Below are positions 11,490-21,879 of a stretch of DNA of 64,000 bases, one piece after another. Origin of the DNA: Odobenus rosmarus divergens (taxonomy: Eukaryota; Chordata; Mammalia; Carnivora; Odobenidae); NCBI RefSeq assembly GCF_000321225.1, contig NW_004450583.1, positions 1,094,192-1,158,191 on the forward strand, in the 5' to 3' direction. The translations under genes were made by a program, and so were the position numbers. Position 1 is the first letter of the stretch. The number at the start of each line of letters is the position of its first letter. Below the pieces are notes generated by a model that saw only the letters and a program-made list of their open reading frames with translations, had not been told where the DNA came from and did no database searches.

Positions 11490-12559
11490 GTAATGAGAGG
11501 GCGGCAGCCTGAAGTGCTCGCCTGCTGGGCGTTAGCCTCCCGACTGCTGAGAACTGTCGCCCCTTCTCTTGAGTGGTCTGCAACCTCCCCGTGGCACGGG
11601 TACCCCTTACGTTGGAGGTTCTCTCTGCACTTTTCATTTGGTCATTTCTGGTCTCAGAAGTTTTTGGGTCTCTTGCACATGGCGGAGCCCTGTAACTAGC
11701 CGCACCGCTGAGGTGACCCTCGCCCAGATTCCAGGGCTTGAAGTTTGCTTGTGTGTGTAGTGGGTTTCTCATGAAAAAAATGCAGCTGCCTTTTCCCCCC
11801 CTCAGGGGTGACCCAGCGCCTGAGGAAGTGTGACGTGGACCGTGTGTGGCTATGCCTGCATGTCATGCCTTCTGACAACTTCGTTGGTGGCGGTGAGCAG
11901 ACCAGCATATTTGGCCCTGCTCTGATGCAGTTACATAGCTCCTAAGTTGCGAAATTGTGTGTCCCTAAAATGTTTGCTTATGACTGGAGTTCGTATTCTG
12001 GCTCCCCAAGGTACCATCTGTTTACCTACTTGGATCTGAGAGTCACAAGTGAAATGACTTTTGTGAGATAGTAGGCATATAGTGAGAGCCATGAACTGGA
12101 GACTTAACCCCAGTTGCTCTTCCGAAGTTGTGAAGGTTCGGGTGTTTTGTTTGTTTTTATTTTGTTAATGGTGACAGCTTAATGGGCCGCTCCACTTTCT
12201 GCAGGTAGCATTGACTGAATGTTTAACTATGCTAATGTGACTATTTATAAAAAGAGATAAATTGCTTTATTTACCCAGTGTTCTGAACTGCCTCTTTTTA
12301 AAGTAGACCTTGGCGTCCATTGTCCCAGGGAAAGGGAGGCTCTAGCACAAATTGAAGAGAATAAACTAAATTAATTTTTGGCTTGTGAGCTGCCAACAGT
12401 CTAAGCCCTGATGATATCTCAGTGGCAATTTTGACTGTATAATATTCAAGAGATGACTTGGAAACCTAATCCTCAGGTAAGATAAGGTAAGATGCAACTG
12501 TGCTGAACTCGGTTACAGTTTCTTTCTTAAATTATATAATTTTATACTAACATAGACAA

Positions 12560-12700
12560 AGAATACTTACCTCATTATGCAGAAGGAGAAATCCAGGTGC
12601 TAAAACTTGGGGACCTACTTGGTAAGGTTTCACAGTAAGTTATATTGGGATGTGGGAATCTAGCTTTTAATGCTAAGAGTGTTTTCGGATGAATTAACAT
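12560..12700 (+). mobile_element. MIR-like fragment
   Basis: Words such as CCTCATTATGCAGAAGGAGA and CTTGGTAAGGTTTCACAGTA follow MIR core order at low identity. Confidence 0.45.
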
Positions 12701-12825
12701 CATGCTGTCAAACCAAGTTAATCTCCGCTCACCTCACTCCCACTTCCATTCCCATCCTTGCAGCCTGCTGCTAATTAGGAGTGTGGGTCAGATACTTTCT
12801 ATGTTAAGAATCAGTTCATATGTGG

Positions 12826-13009
12826 GGGCGCCTGGGTGGCTCAGATGGTTGGGCGTCTGCCTTTGGCTCAGGTCATGATCCCAGGGTCCTGGTATCGAGC
12901 CCCACATCGGGCTCCCTGCTGGGCAGGGAGCCTGCTTCTCCCTCTGTCTCTGCCTCTCTCTCTCTGTCTCTGACTCTCATGAATAAATAAACATTTTATT
13001 AAAAAAAAA
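12826..13009 (+). mobile_element. Can-SINE, SINEC_c-like
   Basis: The body reads CTCTGTCTCTGCCTCTCTCTC and the tail CATGAATAAATAAACATTTT, closer to the canid-type consensus than most copies here. Duplications ATCAGTTCATATGTGG (12810-12825) and ATCAGTTCTTATGTGG (13010-13025) differ at one base. Confidence 0.92.
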
Positions 13010-13309
13010 ATCAGTTCTTATGTGGACTCAATTTTAATTGACCATTAGACAATGGTCCTGACTGCTCTTCAGTGGAGAAACACAAATCTAAAGCTTCTGT
13101 TGCTTGGCAAGTGACAACCGGATGGGTGTTTTAATGTAGGGGTTCAATGGCTGTTGTGTTCAAGACTGAATTAAAGGTTGACATCAGCCTTACTTGACTT
13201 ATGGAAGGATTGATAATTGCTAATAGATAAATTTTATGGTTGTTTCTTTAGATGTTAGTTTGTATTTTACATAGTCTTGAATTACAATGATGACCCCCCA
13301 AATTTTTTA

Positions 13310-13597
13310 CTTTTTATTTTATTTATTTATTTTTTTACTTTTTATTTTTAAAAGATTTTATTTAATTATTTATAAGTAAATATGATATAATATCATATAT
13401 AATATAAATATATATAAATATAATTTAATAATATTTATTAGTTGACAGAGAGAGAGCATGCACAAGCAGTGGGAGCGGCAGGTAGAGGGAGAGGGAGCCC
13501 TGAGCAGGGAGCCCACGTGGGGCTCGATCCCAGGACCCCGGGATCATGACCTGAGCCAAAGGCAGATGCTTAACTGACTGAGCCAACCAGTCACTCC
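13310..13597 (-). mobile_element. Can-SINE with AT-expanded tail, antisense
   Basis: The antisense body (GGGGCTCGATCCCAGGACC) and the degraded head GAGCCAACCAGTCACTCC are present. The tail has grown into about 70 bp of AT repeats (13365-13440). Duplications GACCCCCCAAATTTTTTA (13292-13309) and GACCCCCCAAAATTTTTTA (13598-13616) bound it. Confidence 0.9.
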
Positions 13598-13629
13598 GAC
13601 CCCCCAAAATTTTTTATATGTTATCTAAA

Positions 13630-13740
13630 CCAGATACCACATTTGCACCTGAGGAAACAGACCAAGAAAAGTTGAGTGCCTTGTGCGAAATCATTTAGTG
13701 GCAGTTAGGTATTGAATACAGATGTCCATGATGTAGTGCA
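13630..13740 (+). mobile_element. MIR fragment
   Basis: CACCTGAGGAAACAGACCAA, GTTGAGTGCCTTGTGCGAAA and TTTAGTGGCAGTTAGGTATT follow the MIR core. Confidence 0.6.
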
Positions 13741-14029
13741 TTGCATGATGCTTTTATAGAAACAATATACTTAAATTTCCTGAAAAAGCTGCTTCTATGG
13801 ACAAAAATTGTCAAGTATTGTGAGAAACAATTATAGCAACTCTTCTGCTTTGCTCTAGTCCCCAAAGGAATTTGATAACTTAGAACTTAGGTTCATGAGT
13901 AGGCAGGGCGACTACTGAAGTTGAAGCAACTCTATATGTGGTGGCAGTTTTGAATGAATTGTAATCCTACAGATACCAGCCACTTTCCACTGAAGACTGC
14001 ACTCAGTGAATTTTGTCAGTTTTAGTTTT

Positions 14030-14170
14030 CACAAACATGGTATTAGGCTTGTTCCCATTTTGTACCTAGTCTAACAGTAGCCCAAAGATAGGTATTATTG
14101 ACCAGCTTTTACTGGTGAGGAGAGTGGTCCAGATCACAAAATTATCCAAATCTGACTTTATGTGCAATGT
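14030..14170 (+). mobile_element. MIR fragment
   Basis: A diverged MIR core, with TAGGTATTATTGACCAGCTT and ACTGGTGAGGAGAGTGGTCC in expected order. Confidence 0.45.
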
Positions 14171-14539
14171 TTTTTACACCACACTTAACATAATTGTTGC
14201 TAAATATAGTAATATGTAAGTCTTTGCAATGACAGAATGTAAGATTGGAAACCAGTGAGGACTAGTGGTCAGCATACCTGGGTTCTAACTGAATCATTTT
14301 TCTTGAGTGCACTGATTTTCCTTTCCTTTTCTTCTCTGGATATTTGTTTAATGAAATATTCAGTGATGATGATACTAATATGTATCCCACAGTGTTAGGT
14401 AGGTATGAAAGTGCTTTTAAATTTTAAGGCATTTTGTAAATGCAGTGTTCTCTCATTAAAGCAATTTGAATCTCTTATAGAATAGTGTTGTCTGAAAAAA
14501 AAGTTTAAATTTTAAATTTTTAAATAGGAAGCAAACTTA

Positions 14540-14690
14540 CCCATCTGATTCCCTCCCTCATTTTACATTTCAAGAAACTGAAGCTAAGAGATACTGCGAT
14601 TTGTTTAAGCTCAACCCAGCAGTTGCAGAACTTGAACTAGAATCCAGATCTCTAGACACCTGGTTCAGTGCCCTTTACAATTTAGCATTC
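14540..14690 (+). mobile_element. MIR
   Basis: The core block TTTCAAGAAACTGAAGCTAA, then CAGCAGTTGCAGAACTTGAA and CTAGAATCCAGATCTCTAGA, is a good MIR match. Confidence 0.65.
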
Positions 14691-15051
14691 AGTTATTAGG
14701 AATTCATAAATAATGATTTAAATCAAAAGCATTTTTTTAAAAAACTTAAGATCTTTGAATGAAATTGGCTGGAGATACTATTTTTTTGACTTATTTGTAT
14801 TCTGCTGCATCATTATTGATGAAGTCTAAATTTATAGCCTCTAAAACCAATAATCCTTGAAGAATAACTTTTGTGTTTTGTTATATATATCAGATTCCAA
14901 CTGGTCTTTATTTGGGAAATGATAGAATATATTTGATAAATTGATGCTTTTGTCATTTTTAATTGGCCCAATAGGAAAGTTGATGCTTGAGTTAAATTCA
15001 GGAGACATCGAAAGATGTGCAGTGTTAGGACTAGATGAGAATCTTAGAGGG

Positions 15052-15235
15052 TGCTCAGTTGGTTAAGCGTCTGCCTTCGGCTTAGGTCATGATCTGGGGG
15101 GTCCCTGGATCAAGTCCGGCATCGGGCTCCCTGCTCAGTGGGGAGTCCGCTTCTCCTTCTCCCTCTACCCCTCTGCCTGTTCCTGCTCTCTTTCTCTCTC
15201 TCCATTAAATAAATAAAAAATCTTAAAAAAAAAAA
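15052..15235 (+). mobile_element. Can-SINE, head truncated
   Basis: The copy starts at TGCTCAGTTGGTTAAGCGTC, so the first dozen head bases are missing at insertion. Identical duplications AATCTTAGAGGG (15040-15051 and 15236-15247) show that the truncation happened during integration. Confidence 0.92.
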
Positions 15236-16019
15236 AATCTTAGAGGGCATTTTACCCTTTTCCTTTATACTGGACCTTGAGGCTCAAAGTGAAGGGTATG
15301 TCCTAGTTAGGCAGTGGTAGAGCTTAAGATAGAACTTAGGTCTTCTGACTCCTACTTTATGTACTTTTCACTGAACAACACTGTTTCAAAATACTGCTGT
15401 GAATATTGCCTTGTTTTCCTAACATCAGTGCCTATACTGGTTTTGGACATTGCTTTAGAACTTGATTTTGTGCCAGGAAGACTAGGAAAATGAGGTAGGA
15501 AGACAGAGTGTTTGCTATAGAGCTAAGGAACCCTATTCTTTGGCCTGCCCAGACAGGTCTGATTTGGTCTATTCTGGGATTTGACATGACTGTGCCCTAC
15601 ATGATGATTCTGGAACTACTTTTGTGGGTTAGGCCTATACTGGAAAATTATGTGGGCTGTGGGTTGGGTCCTAGGGTATTTTTCTTCTAACACTCAAGAC
15701 TTTTGAGATGCGTCCAGTAAGATCTGCCAAGCCACTCAGATGGCGAACATTCATATGGAGACTAAAATGTGGCTAAGATTGAAACTGCCTTGCTTTGTTG
15801 AGTTAGTTTCTTTGGAGCCTTTAAATAGAATTTTCAGACTCATTGTAGGACCTGTGTCTTTTATAAGAATTGTAAATTTCAGATTACTATGCAAACTTTT
15901 TTATGCTATGGGACTTTTAGGCAAATGAGCTTTTTAAAATAAAATGAAATTGTTTCATTTATGAAATATTCTGAAGAATGAAAACAGAAATCCTTCTCAT
16001 ACAGAACTGAGCAATGTTG

Positions 16020-16211
16020 GGATGCCTGGGTAGCTCAGTTGGTTAAGCATCTGCCTTCGGCTCAGGTCATGATCCCAGGGTCCTGGGATCGAGTCCCACA
16101 TTAGGCTCCTTGCTCAGCGGGGAGTCTGCTTCTCCCTCAGCCTGCCGCTCCCCCTGCTTGTGCGCTCTCTCTCTCTCTGACAAATAAATAAATAAAATCT
16201 TAAAAAGAAAA
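16020..16211 (+). mobile_element. Can-SINE
   Basis: Full-length copy with head GATGCCTGGGTAGCTCAG. Duplications AGAACTGAGCAATGTTG (16003-16019) and AGAACTGTGCAACGTTG (16212-16228) carry two differences. Confidence 0.93.
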
Positions 16212-16529
16212 AGAACTGTGCAACGTTGTCAGTTGTTAATGCTCATATTTGTAAATAGGTCATCTTTGTTTGAAAAAGCATACAAGGTTTTCTAACTACA
16301 AATCTTTTCAGTCACAGTATTGCTACAATAAGAACTGTCAAAAGATAGAAGCAAACCAAAATGATTGCCTAGACTGTTTGAATGTTAACCCTTTCCTGTC
16401 ACATTGGTGAACAATCTTGTTTCTTTATCTCTTCATGCCTACTCAGTTTTAAATTGTTATTTAAAAAATACTATAACAAAACAGTATGGATTTTTATTTT
16501 CAAATATCAAAGCTGGCTTATAAATAGGA

Positions 16530-16660
16530 TGACCATATGTCCCAGTTTGTCCAGGACAGTCCTGGATCATGCTAGTTATCTTGGCATAATTATTAATAGC
16601 TCTTCCTTTATTCTCAAATGTGTCCCATTTGGGTAATAAACTATCTGGTCATCTGCTTGT
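16530..16660. mobile_element. Possible short old MER-type repeat
   Basis: GACCATATGTCCCAGTTTGT and GTCCAGGACAGTCCTGG at one end, and ATGTGTCCCATTTGG with CTATCTGGTCATC at the other, form weak inverted ends and resemble a common mammalian dispersed repeat. The family is not identified. Confidence 0.35.
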
Positions 16661-16809
16661 GTACTGTAATAATTTTGTTGCAGTAGATTTGAAATAGGAC
16701 CATAAGATAATGGAATATTAGCCTGTATTTTGTCTGGGTTTGGGTATTTTTCATCGGTCAGGCATTTTTATTGTACTGAGAGTTCTGGATGTCCAGATGT
16801 AGTATATAA

Positions 16810-17180
16810 AACATGAAAGCACGTGATTTGAAGTTGGGAATCATTTATTTGTTGTATGACTTTTGGCAGGTTATAAAACCTTTCTGGGGTGCCTGGGTGG
16901 CTCAGTGGGTTAAGCTACTGCCTTCGGCTCAGGTCATGATCCCGGGGTCCTGGGATCCAGAGTCCCACATTGGGCTCCCCCTGCTCTGCGGGGAGTCTGC
17001 TTTTCCCTCTGCCTACCACTCCCCCTGCTTGTATGTGCGCGCACGCTCTCTCTCTCTGTGTCAAATAAATAAATAAAATCTTTTAAAAAAAACTAAAACC
17101 ATTCTGAACCTCTTATTTCTTGTTAGATAGAGATAATTGCAATACCTACCCTGTGGGGCTATTGTGAGGATTTAAAGACA
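16810..17180 (+). mobile_element. MIR split by a SINE
   Basis: MIR-like words GTTGTATGACTTTTGGCAGG before the SINE and CTACCCTGTGGGGCTATTGT with GAGGATTTAAAGACAACA after it match the MIR order. Confidence 0.55.
16887..17093 (+). mobile_element. Can-SINE
   Basis: Complete copy with a GTGCGCGCACGC insertion in the CT body. Duplications TAAAACCTTTCTG (16874-16886) and TAAAACCATTCTG (17094-17106) bracket it. Confidence 0.93.
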
Positions 17181-17286
17181 ACATAAAAAAAATGACAGTA
17201 ATATAAAAATATTTAAGCTACAAATTATACGTGTTAGTCATGTCACATATGTACTTCTGAAAATTGAATTTAAAATGAACAATTTT

Positions 17287-17387
17287 GGAGTGCCTGGCTG
17301 GCTTAGTCGGAAGAACATGTGACTCTGGATCGTGGGGTAATGAGTTCAAGCCCCATGTTGGGTGTAGAGATAACTAAAAGAATTAAA
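17287..17387 (+). mobile_element. Old tRNA-Lys-like SINE, short form
   Basis: About 100 bp containing GGAAGAACATGTGACTCTGG and GAGTTCAAGCCCCATGTTGG, which keeps recognisable tRNA A- and B-box spacing without a long CT body. Duplications TAAAATGAACAATTTT (17271-17286) and TAAAATGAACACTTTT (17388-17403). Confidence 0.85.
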
Positions 17388-17642
17388 TAAAATGAACACT
17401 TTTATCTAGTTTAAGGGAACTTACTATTTAATAGAGCATAGACTATCTTTTATAAGTGTTTTACTGTAATGGGCAGCAGGGAATTAATAATAGTTGAAGA
17501 TATATATGGAGATTTTTGGGGTGGGGAGGGCTGAAATGTCAACATTATTTGTATGCTGGAAAGAATGATCCTTTTAGGAAGCAAAAAAACAGATGAAGCT
17601 GGACAGAGGGAAGAGTTTTTTTTGGTCAGAAAGATTTATTAC

Positions 17643-17837
17643 TTGAGATGCCTGGGTGGCTCAGTCGGTTAAGTGTCTGCCTTTGGCTCAGGTCATGATC
17701 CCAGGGTCCTGGGATCGAGTTCCGCATTGGGCTCCTTGCTTAGTGGGGAGCCTGCTCCTCCTTCTGCCTGCCGCTCCCCCTGCTTGTGCTCTCTCTCTCT
17801 GTCTCTTTCTGACAAATAAATAAAATCTTTAAAAAAA
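17643..17837 (+). mobile_element. Can-SINE
   Basis: Full head and CT body with a pure A tail. Duplications AAAGATTTATTAC (17630-17642) and AAAGATTTACTAC (17838-17850). Confidence 0.93.
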
Positions 17838-18675
17838 AAAGATTTACTACATAAGTTAGTGTCTCATTAGTAGGGAAGACTATAAACTTCTAATTTTTTG
17901 TAAAAAAAAAAGAGCTTTATTAAATAAGTTATCAGAGATCACTTTCTTGAGTATGCAAGAAGGCATATTCAGAATACAAATGCAAGAATTGGCCTTACAG
18001 AGCCTAAGGGACATAAATATTTCCTTATTCTATTTCCTTGGCTAGTGAATAAAATGTCAGTGATATAATTTACATACAGTAAAATCACAGATCCTAAGTT
18101 CACTGAATTTTGAATATGAATGTATATATTTATTTATTTATTTGTATAAATACAACTCAGGTCAATATATAAAATGTGCATTTCCCCTTCCTCTTTTCGA
18201 TAAATCCTACTCCCTCTCCCATCCAGGCAAACATTTTCTGATTTCTATTGGTAGATGTTGGTTTGCCTGTTGTAGAACTTCATATAAATGAAATTATACA
18301 GTAAGTATTATTTGTGTCTATTTACTTTTATCTGATTACTTTTGTTCAATAATTTGAGATTCATCCATTTTGATGTGTATGTCAGTAGTTTGTTCCTTTT
18401 CATTGCTGAGTAATATTCCATCATATGGAGATAGTAACAGCCTGTTGGTGGACTTTGAGTTGTTTCTAGTTTTTGGTTACTATAAATAAAGTTGCTGTGA
18501 ACATTTTTTTAAGCCTTTGTACGGACTTGTGTAAATACCTAGGTGTGGGATTGCTGTGTCCTAGGATAGATGTCTATTTAACTTTGGAAACCATCAAGCT
18601 TTTTCCAAAATGGAAAACTGAACACATTCCACATTCTTACTAGTGGTGTTATGAAACTTCCAGTTGTTCCATATT

Positions 18676-18861
18676 TTTTTTTTTTTTAAGATTTATTTAT
18701 TTGAGAGAGAGAGAGAGAGAAAGCACAAGCTGGAGGAGGGGCAGAGGGAGAGAAAGAAGCAGACTCTCTGCTGAGCAGGGAGCCAAACACGGGGCTCCAT
18801 CCCAGGACCCAGGACCTAAGCTGAAGGCAGACACTTAACCAATTGAGCCACTCAGGTGCCT
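18676..18861 (-). mobile_element. Can-SINE, antisense, in L1
   Basis: T-tract, GAGAG run, GGGGCTCCATCCCAGGACC and GAGCCACTCAGGTGCC in order. Duplications CCAGTTGTTCCATATT (18660-18675) and CCAGTTCTTCCATATT (18862-18877). Confidence 0.93.
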
Positions 18862-18900
18862 CCAGTTCTTCCATATTCTTAACAATGTTTGGCATTTTTT

Positions 18901-19081
18901 TTTTAAGATTTTATTTATTTGTCAGAGTGAAAGAGCACAAGCAGGGAGAGTGACAGAGGGAGAGGGAGAAGCAGGCTTCCCGCTGAGCAGGGAGCCCGAT
19001 GTGGGACTTGATCCCAGGACCCTGGGATCATGACCTGAGCCGAAGGCAGACGCTCAACCGACTGAGCCGCCCAGGCGTCCC
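18901..19081 (-). mobile_element. Can-SINE, antisense, in L1
   Basis: The well-preserved antisense head GAGCCGCCCAGGCGTCCC suggests a younger copy. Short duplication TTGGCATTTTTT (18889-18900 and from 19082). Confidence 0.92.
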
Positions 19082-19302
19082 TTGGCATTTTTTTATTTAG
19101 CCATTCTAGTGGGTTTGTAGTTGTATTTCATGGTTTTAGTTTTCAGTGCCCTGATGACTAATGATGTTGTGATTATATACCATTTGCTTATCTTTTCTTT
19201 TGAACTGTCAGTTTAAGTCTTTTAATGTATAGTTTGTTTTTTTTGTTGTTGCGGATCTGTAGTTCTCTTTATATTCTGGACACAAGTAATTTGTCAAATT
19301 TT

Positions 19303-19326
19303 ACACACACACACACACACACACAC
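19303..19326. repeat. (AC)12 microsatellite
   Basis: An uninterrupted run of twelve AC units inside the old L1 sequence. Confidence 0.95.
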
Positions 19327-19547
19327 GCTTAAGATATGTTAGCAGATGTTTTCTCCACACTTTGAGCCATGTCTTTCCATTTTAGTATCTTTTGGGAGCA
19401 GAAGTTTTAAATTTTGATGAAGTCAAATTAATAGATTTGATTTATTTTATGATTATTACCTGTTGTTCTTAGAAATCTTTCCTTATCCCTGTCACAAAAT
19501 TGTGTAACTATTCTGTTACGTTTTCTTCTAGAAGTTTTAGAGTTTTA

Positions 19548-20495
19548 TTTTTTTCAGGCAGAATTACTTAGGAAATATTTTATTGTAAAAAATTTACATT
19601 TGTTGTATATAGTGAAAAGCATGGCAAAATAACTTTTGTTAATCCATTTTCTTTGAGATTTTTTGTGAAAAGTAAAGATTTATTTTCTAATACATTCTCA
19701 GATAATGTAACTTTTTATATAGTTGTTTTAACAGTTGTGTTGGTAATAAATGTCTTGTGACATAAGGTATAAAACTGAAAAAAAGATAAAAAAAAAAAGC
19801 ACAGGGAGAAGACCACTGCCAAAGAGTAATCTCCACGAACTTGGCATTTTCCACTGCAAGGCAGATGCTGTGGGGTCATCACACTGTAAACATGGTTTGA
19901 TTATCTGAAGCCATTCGTTAAGATACTCAGCAAGACCTAATGCATCTGGGATATTGTCTCCTTCTGAAACAAATTTCAGCAGAACCACCATTGGGATTTC
20001 TTTGGAACATCTGCGAAGCTGTAGATTAGGGTGATATGAATGCTTGAAAGAACAACTTTGGCACAGTTACTACTTTTCACCCAGGAAAGCAGTTTTTCAC
20101 AGAATGGCTTTGATTTATCCTTAATAAAAATGGATCTTAACTGAAGAGCCACTAGCTTCTTTAAAGGCAATGAACATATTTCAGCATTTATACTGAGTTC
20201 TGTTGAGTTTTCTTCTGCAGTTGCATATGGATTGTTTCCAACCATCGGCACAAGACAATTGGTGTAAAATAGAAGTAACCATTCTTACACATATTTGGTG
20301 TAGAAATAATCAAATCCATTGCAAGCTGTCCGACATTTCCAACAGATACTGCTGGCATTAGGAAAGTGTAGCCCGTGAGTTCAGGGACCGACTCTCCACA
20401 GGGAACGAATATGGTCTCACAGAAGTGGGAGAAAACGGTGAGCGCGGGCGCCGCGCCGCGTGGGTGCAGTGGAGTCCCCAGAGCTCCTAGCGACC
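19548..20495 (-). pseudogene. PSMG2: PSMG2 processed pseudogene
   Basis: This is an intronless, disabled copy of proteasome assembly chaperone 2, whose parent product pairs with PSMG1 to start 20S alpha-ring assembly. On the minus strand it begins with GC-rich 5' UTR (about 20495-20413). The expected start codon reads ATA (20412-20410), followed by Phe-Val-Pro-Cys-Gly-Glu-Ser. A frameshift falls near 20255, after which the frame shows MVGNNPYAT, ELSINAE, KLVALQLRSIFIK and KPFCEKLLSWVKSS. About 59 codons are then missing near 20010-20016, and the protein resumes at SKEI with LLKFVSEGDNIPDALGL, EYLNEWLQI and SSWRLLFGSGL. The normal stop is lost in an expanded T tract. An AATAAA-type signal and short A tract lie near 19550-19585. 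Near-matching duplications AGTTTTAGAGTTTTA (19533-19547) and AGTTTTATAGTTTTA (20496-20510) mark LINE-driven insertion. It is not a functional gene. Confidence 0.93.
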
Positions 20496-20792
20496 AGTTT
20501 TATAGTTTTAGCTTTCACATTTACATCTATGATCCATCTTAAACTATCTTCTTGCTGTGGTGTAAGAGTTTCCTGAAAGAGTCGTCAGTTGATTAGATCG
20601 GTGTAGGTTTTTTCCAGGACTCACTGTTTTGATCCATTGATCTGTTTGTATATTGTTAGGCTAGTACCACACTGTTGTAATGTAGTTTTGTATGATTGGT
20701 ATTTTTTCTTTACCTTTTTTATAGAATTCAGTAATGAAGCTATCTGGGCCTGGAATGTTTTTTGGGTAAAAGGTTAGAAGATTTAAAATTTT

Positions 20793-21013
20793 TTTAAAAA
20801 GGATTTATTTATTGTAGAGAGAGAGAAAGCCTGCGGGTATGTGAGTAGCAGGGAGGGGCAGAGGGAGAGGGAGAGAAAGAGAAAGAGTCCTTAAGCAGAC
20901 TCCCCGCTGAGCTCAGAGCCCAACATGGGGGCTCAGTCCCAGGACCCTGAGATCATGACCTGAGTCGAAATCGAGAGCTGGCTGCTTAATCGACTGAGTC
21001 ACCCAGGTGCTCC
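20793..21013 (-). mobile_element. Older Can-SINE, antisense
   Basis: The body has GAAATCGAGAGCTGGCTGC and the antisense head GAGTCACCCAGGTGCTCC, as in older subfamilies. It splits old L1 sequence that continues at AATTTCTCCACATTCTTGCC (21014). Confidence 0.85.
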
Positions 21014-21830
21014 AATTTCTCCACATTCTTGCCAATACTTGTTACTGTCTCCCAGTCTTTGCTGAGTGCTCTGTGTGCTTGTAGAAGCATATGTTTCACA
21101 CTCAGGCAGGCTTACAACTCTGCCATAACCTTTATTTCCTGCTTGTGCAGAGGCTTATGGCTCAGAGATGATTGCTTAGGACCTTTCAGGTTTTTCTTGA
21201 GCATGCCACAGCTCTGGGCACATGTACATGGCCTTCTAGATTCTCAGGAATATTCAGAACTTTTCAGAACCCTTTATGGATATCTCATGCCCCCACTTTT
21301 CCTTTTAAGTTTTTTGGTTAGCTTCTTGTTTGGGCCAACTGCTTCAGAAGCTGGGATGTTAAACAATTGCAGCTGATTGTTTTTGACAAATTCCCCTGGG
21401 GAAAAGGCTGTTAGAGCTGGGCAAGCTCTGAGGTCAAATAAGAAGCCTCAGGAGTGGGGTTTTTCAGGGAACTCCTGTAAGCTCAAGTAATAACAGTTCT
21501 CTGAAAATAGGGCTTTGAAAGAGCTCCAGTCCTCTTTTGACCCCTCCAGTAGCTACTAGGCTCCTGGTTTTCACTGTGTGTGTGTGATTTTGCTTTTTAA
21601 AGCTACCATCGAGCTGGGAAGAGGAGGATGGGGATAGGGCAAGTTAAAATGGCGCAAAGCTTGCTGTTTTTAATGATATTTGGTCTTTTTTTTTTAATGC
21701 TCCCCAGATTGTTGTAAGCCCTTGGTTAATATTTAGAGTTCTGAAAAAGTTGATTTTGACTTTTTTTTTTGATGTCTCGTTGCTTTAATGGAAGAGATGG
21801 TCTTTGGAGGCTCTTATTTGTCGTAATGTC
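21014..21830. mobile_element. Probable old L1 3' UTR-type sequence
   Basis: After the L1-like start the segment contains GCCAACTGCTTCAGAAGCTG, CCCCTGGGGAAAAGGCTGTT and GGGAACTCCTGTAAGCTCAA, which I associate with old L1 3' ends. It holds a 115-codon open frame (21029-21376) with no domain or codon evidence of being a gene. Confidence 0.35.
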
Positions 21831-21879
21831 ACCCTAATTGTCTTTTAAAGCATTTTTAATATACTCTTCCTTTCTTTTG

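Larger units (their letters stand above)
11030..11510 (+). promoter_or_regulatory. ADK: CpG-island promoter of ADK short isoform
   Basis: This is the main CpG-dense stretch of the window, running into exon 1S. No TATA box is seen. Visible elements are a CCAAT box in GACCAATCAG (11280-11289), Sp1-like GC boxes near 11250-11272, and YY1-like motifs at 11051-11062 (GGCGGCCATTTT, reverse orientation) and 11128-11138 (AAGATGGCCAC). A further ATGGCGG lies just inside intron 1 (11680-11686). Such islands usually drive dispersed, housekeeping-type initiation. The transcription start cannot be fixed from sequence alone but probably lies between about 11300 and 11440. There is no ATG between 11330 and the start codon. 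Bidirectional firing is possible but not shown. Confidence 0.8.
18130..20760 (-). mobile_element. Old L1 3' region, interrupted
   Basis: Read in reverse, the sequence follows the L1M ORF2-end and 3' UTR: TTCATTGCTGAGTAATATTC (plus strand 18399-18418), GGAAACCATCAAGCTTTTTC and TTTGATGAAGTCAAATTAAT. It is broken by SINEs at 18676-18861 and 18901-19081 and by the PSMG2 pseudogene at 19548-20495. L1 sequence resumes with GTTTTAGCTTTCACATTTAC after the pseudogene. All frames are decayed. Confidence 0.65.

Noticed and set aside
17287..17387. tRNA-like A- and B-box sequence (also at 48533-48628 and 32800-32908)
   Set aside because: These are heads of tRNA-Lys-derived SINEs with flanking duplications or tails, not tRNA genes; the cloverleaf is degraded.
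21029..21376. 115-codon plus-strand open frame
   Set aside because: It lies in old L1-like sequence, has no domain I recognise, and the neighbouring frames show decay.
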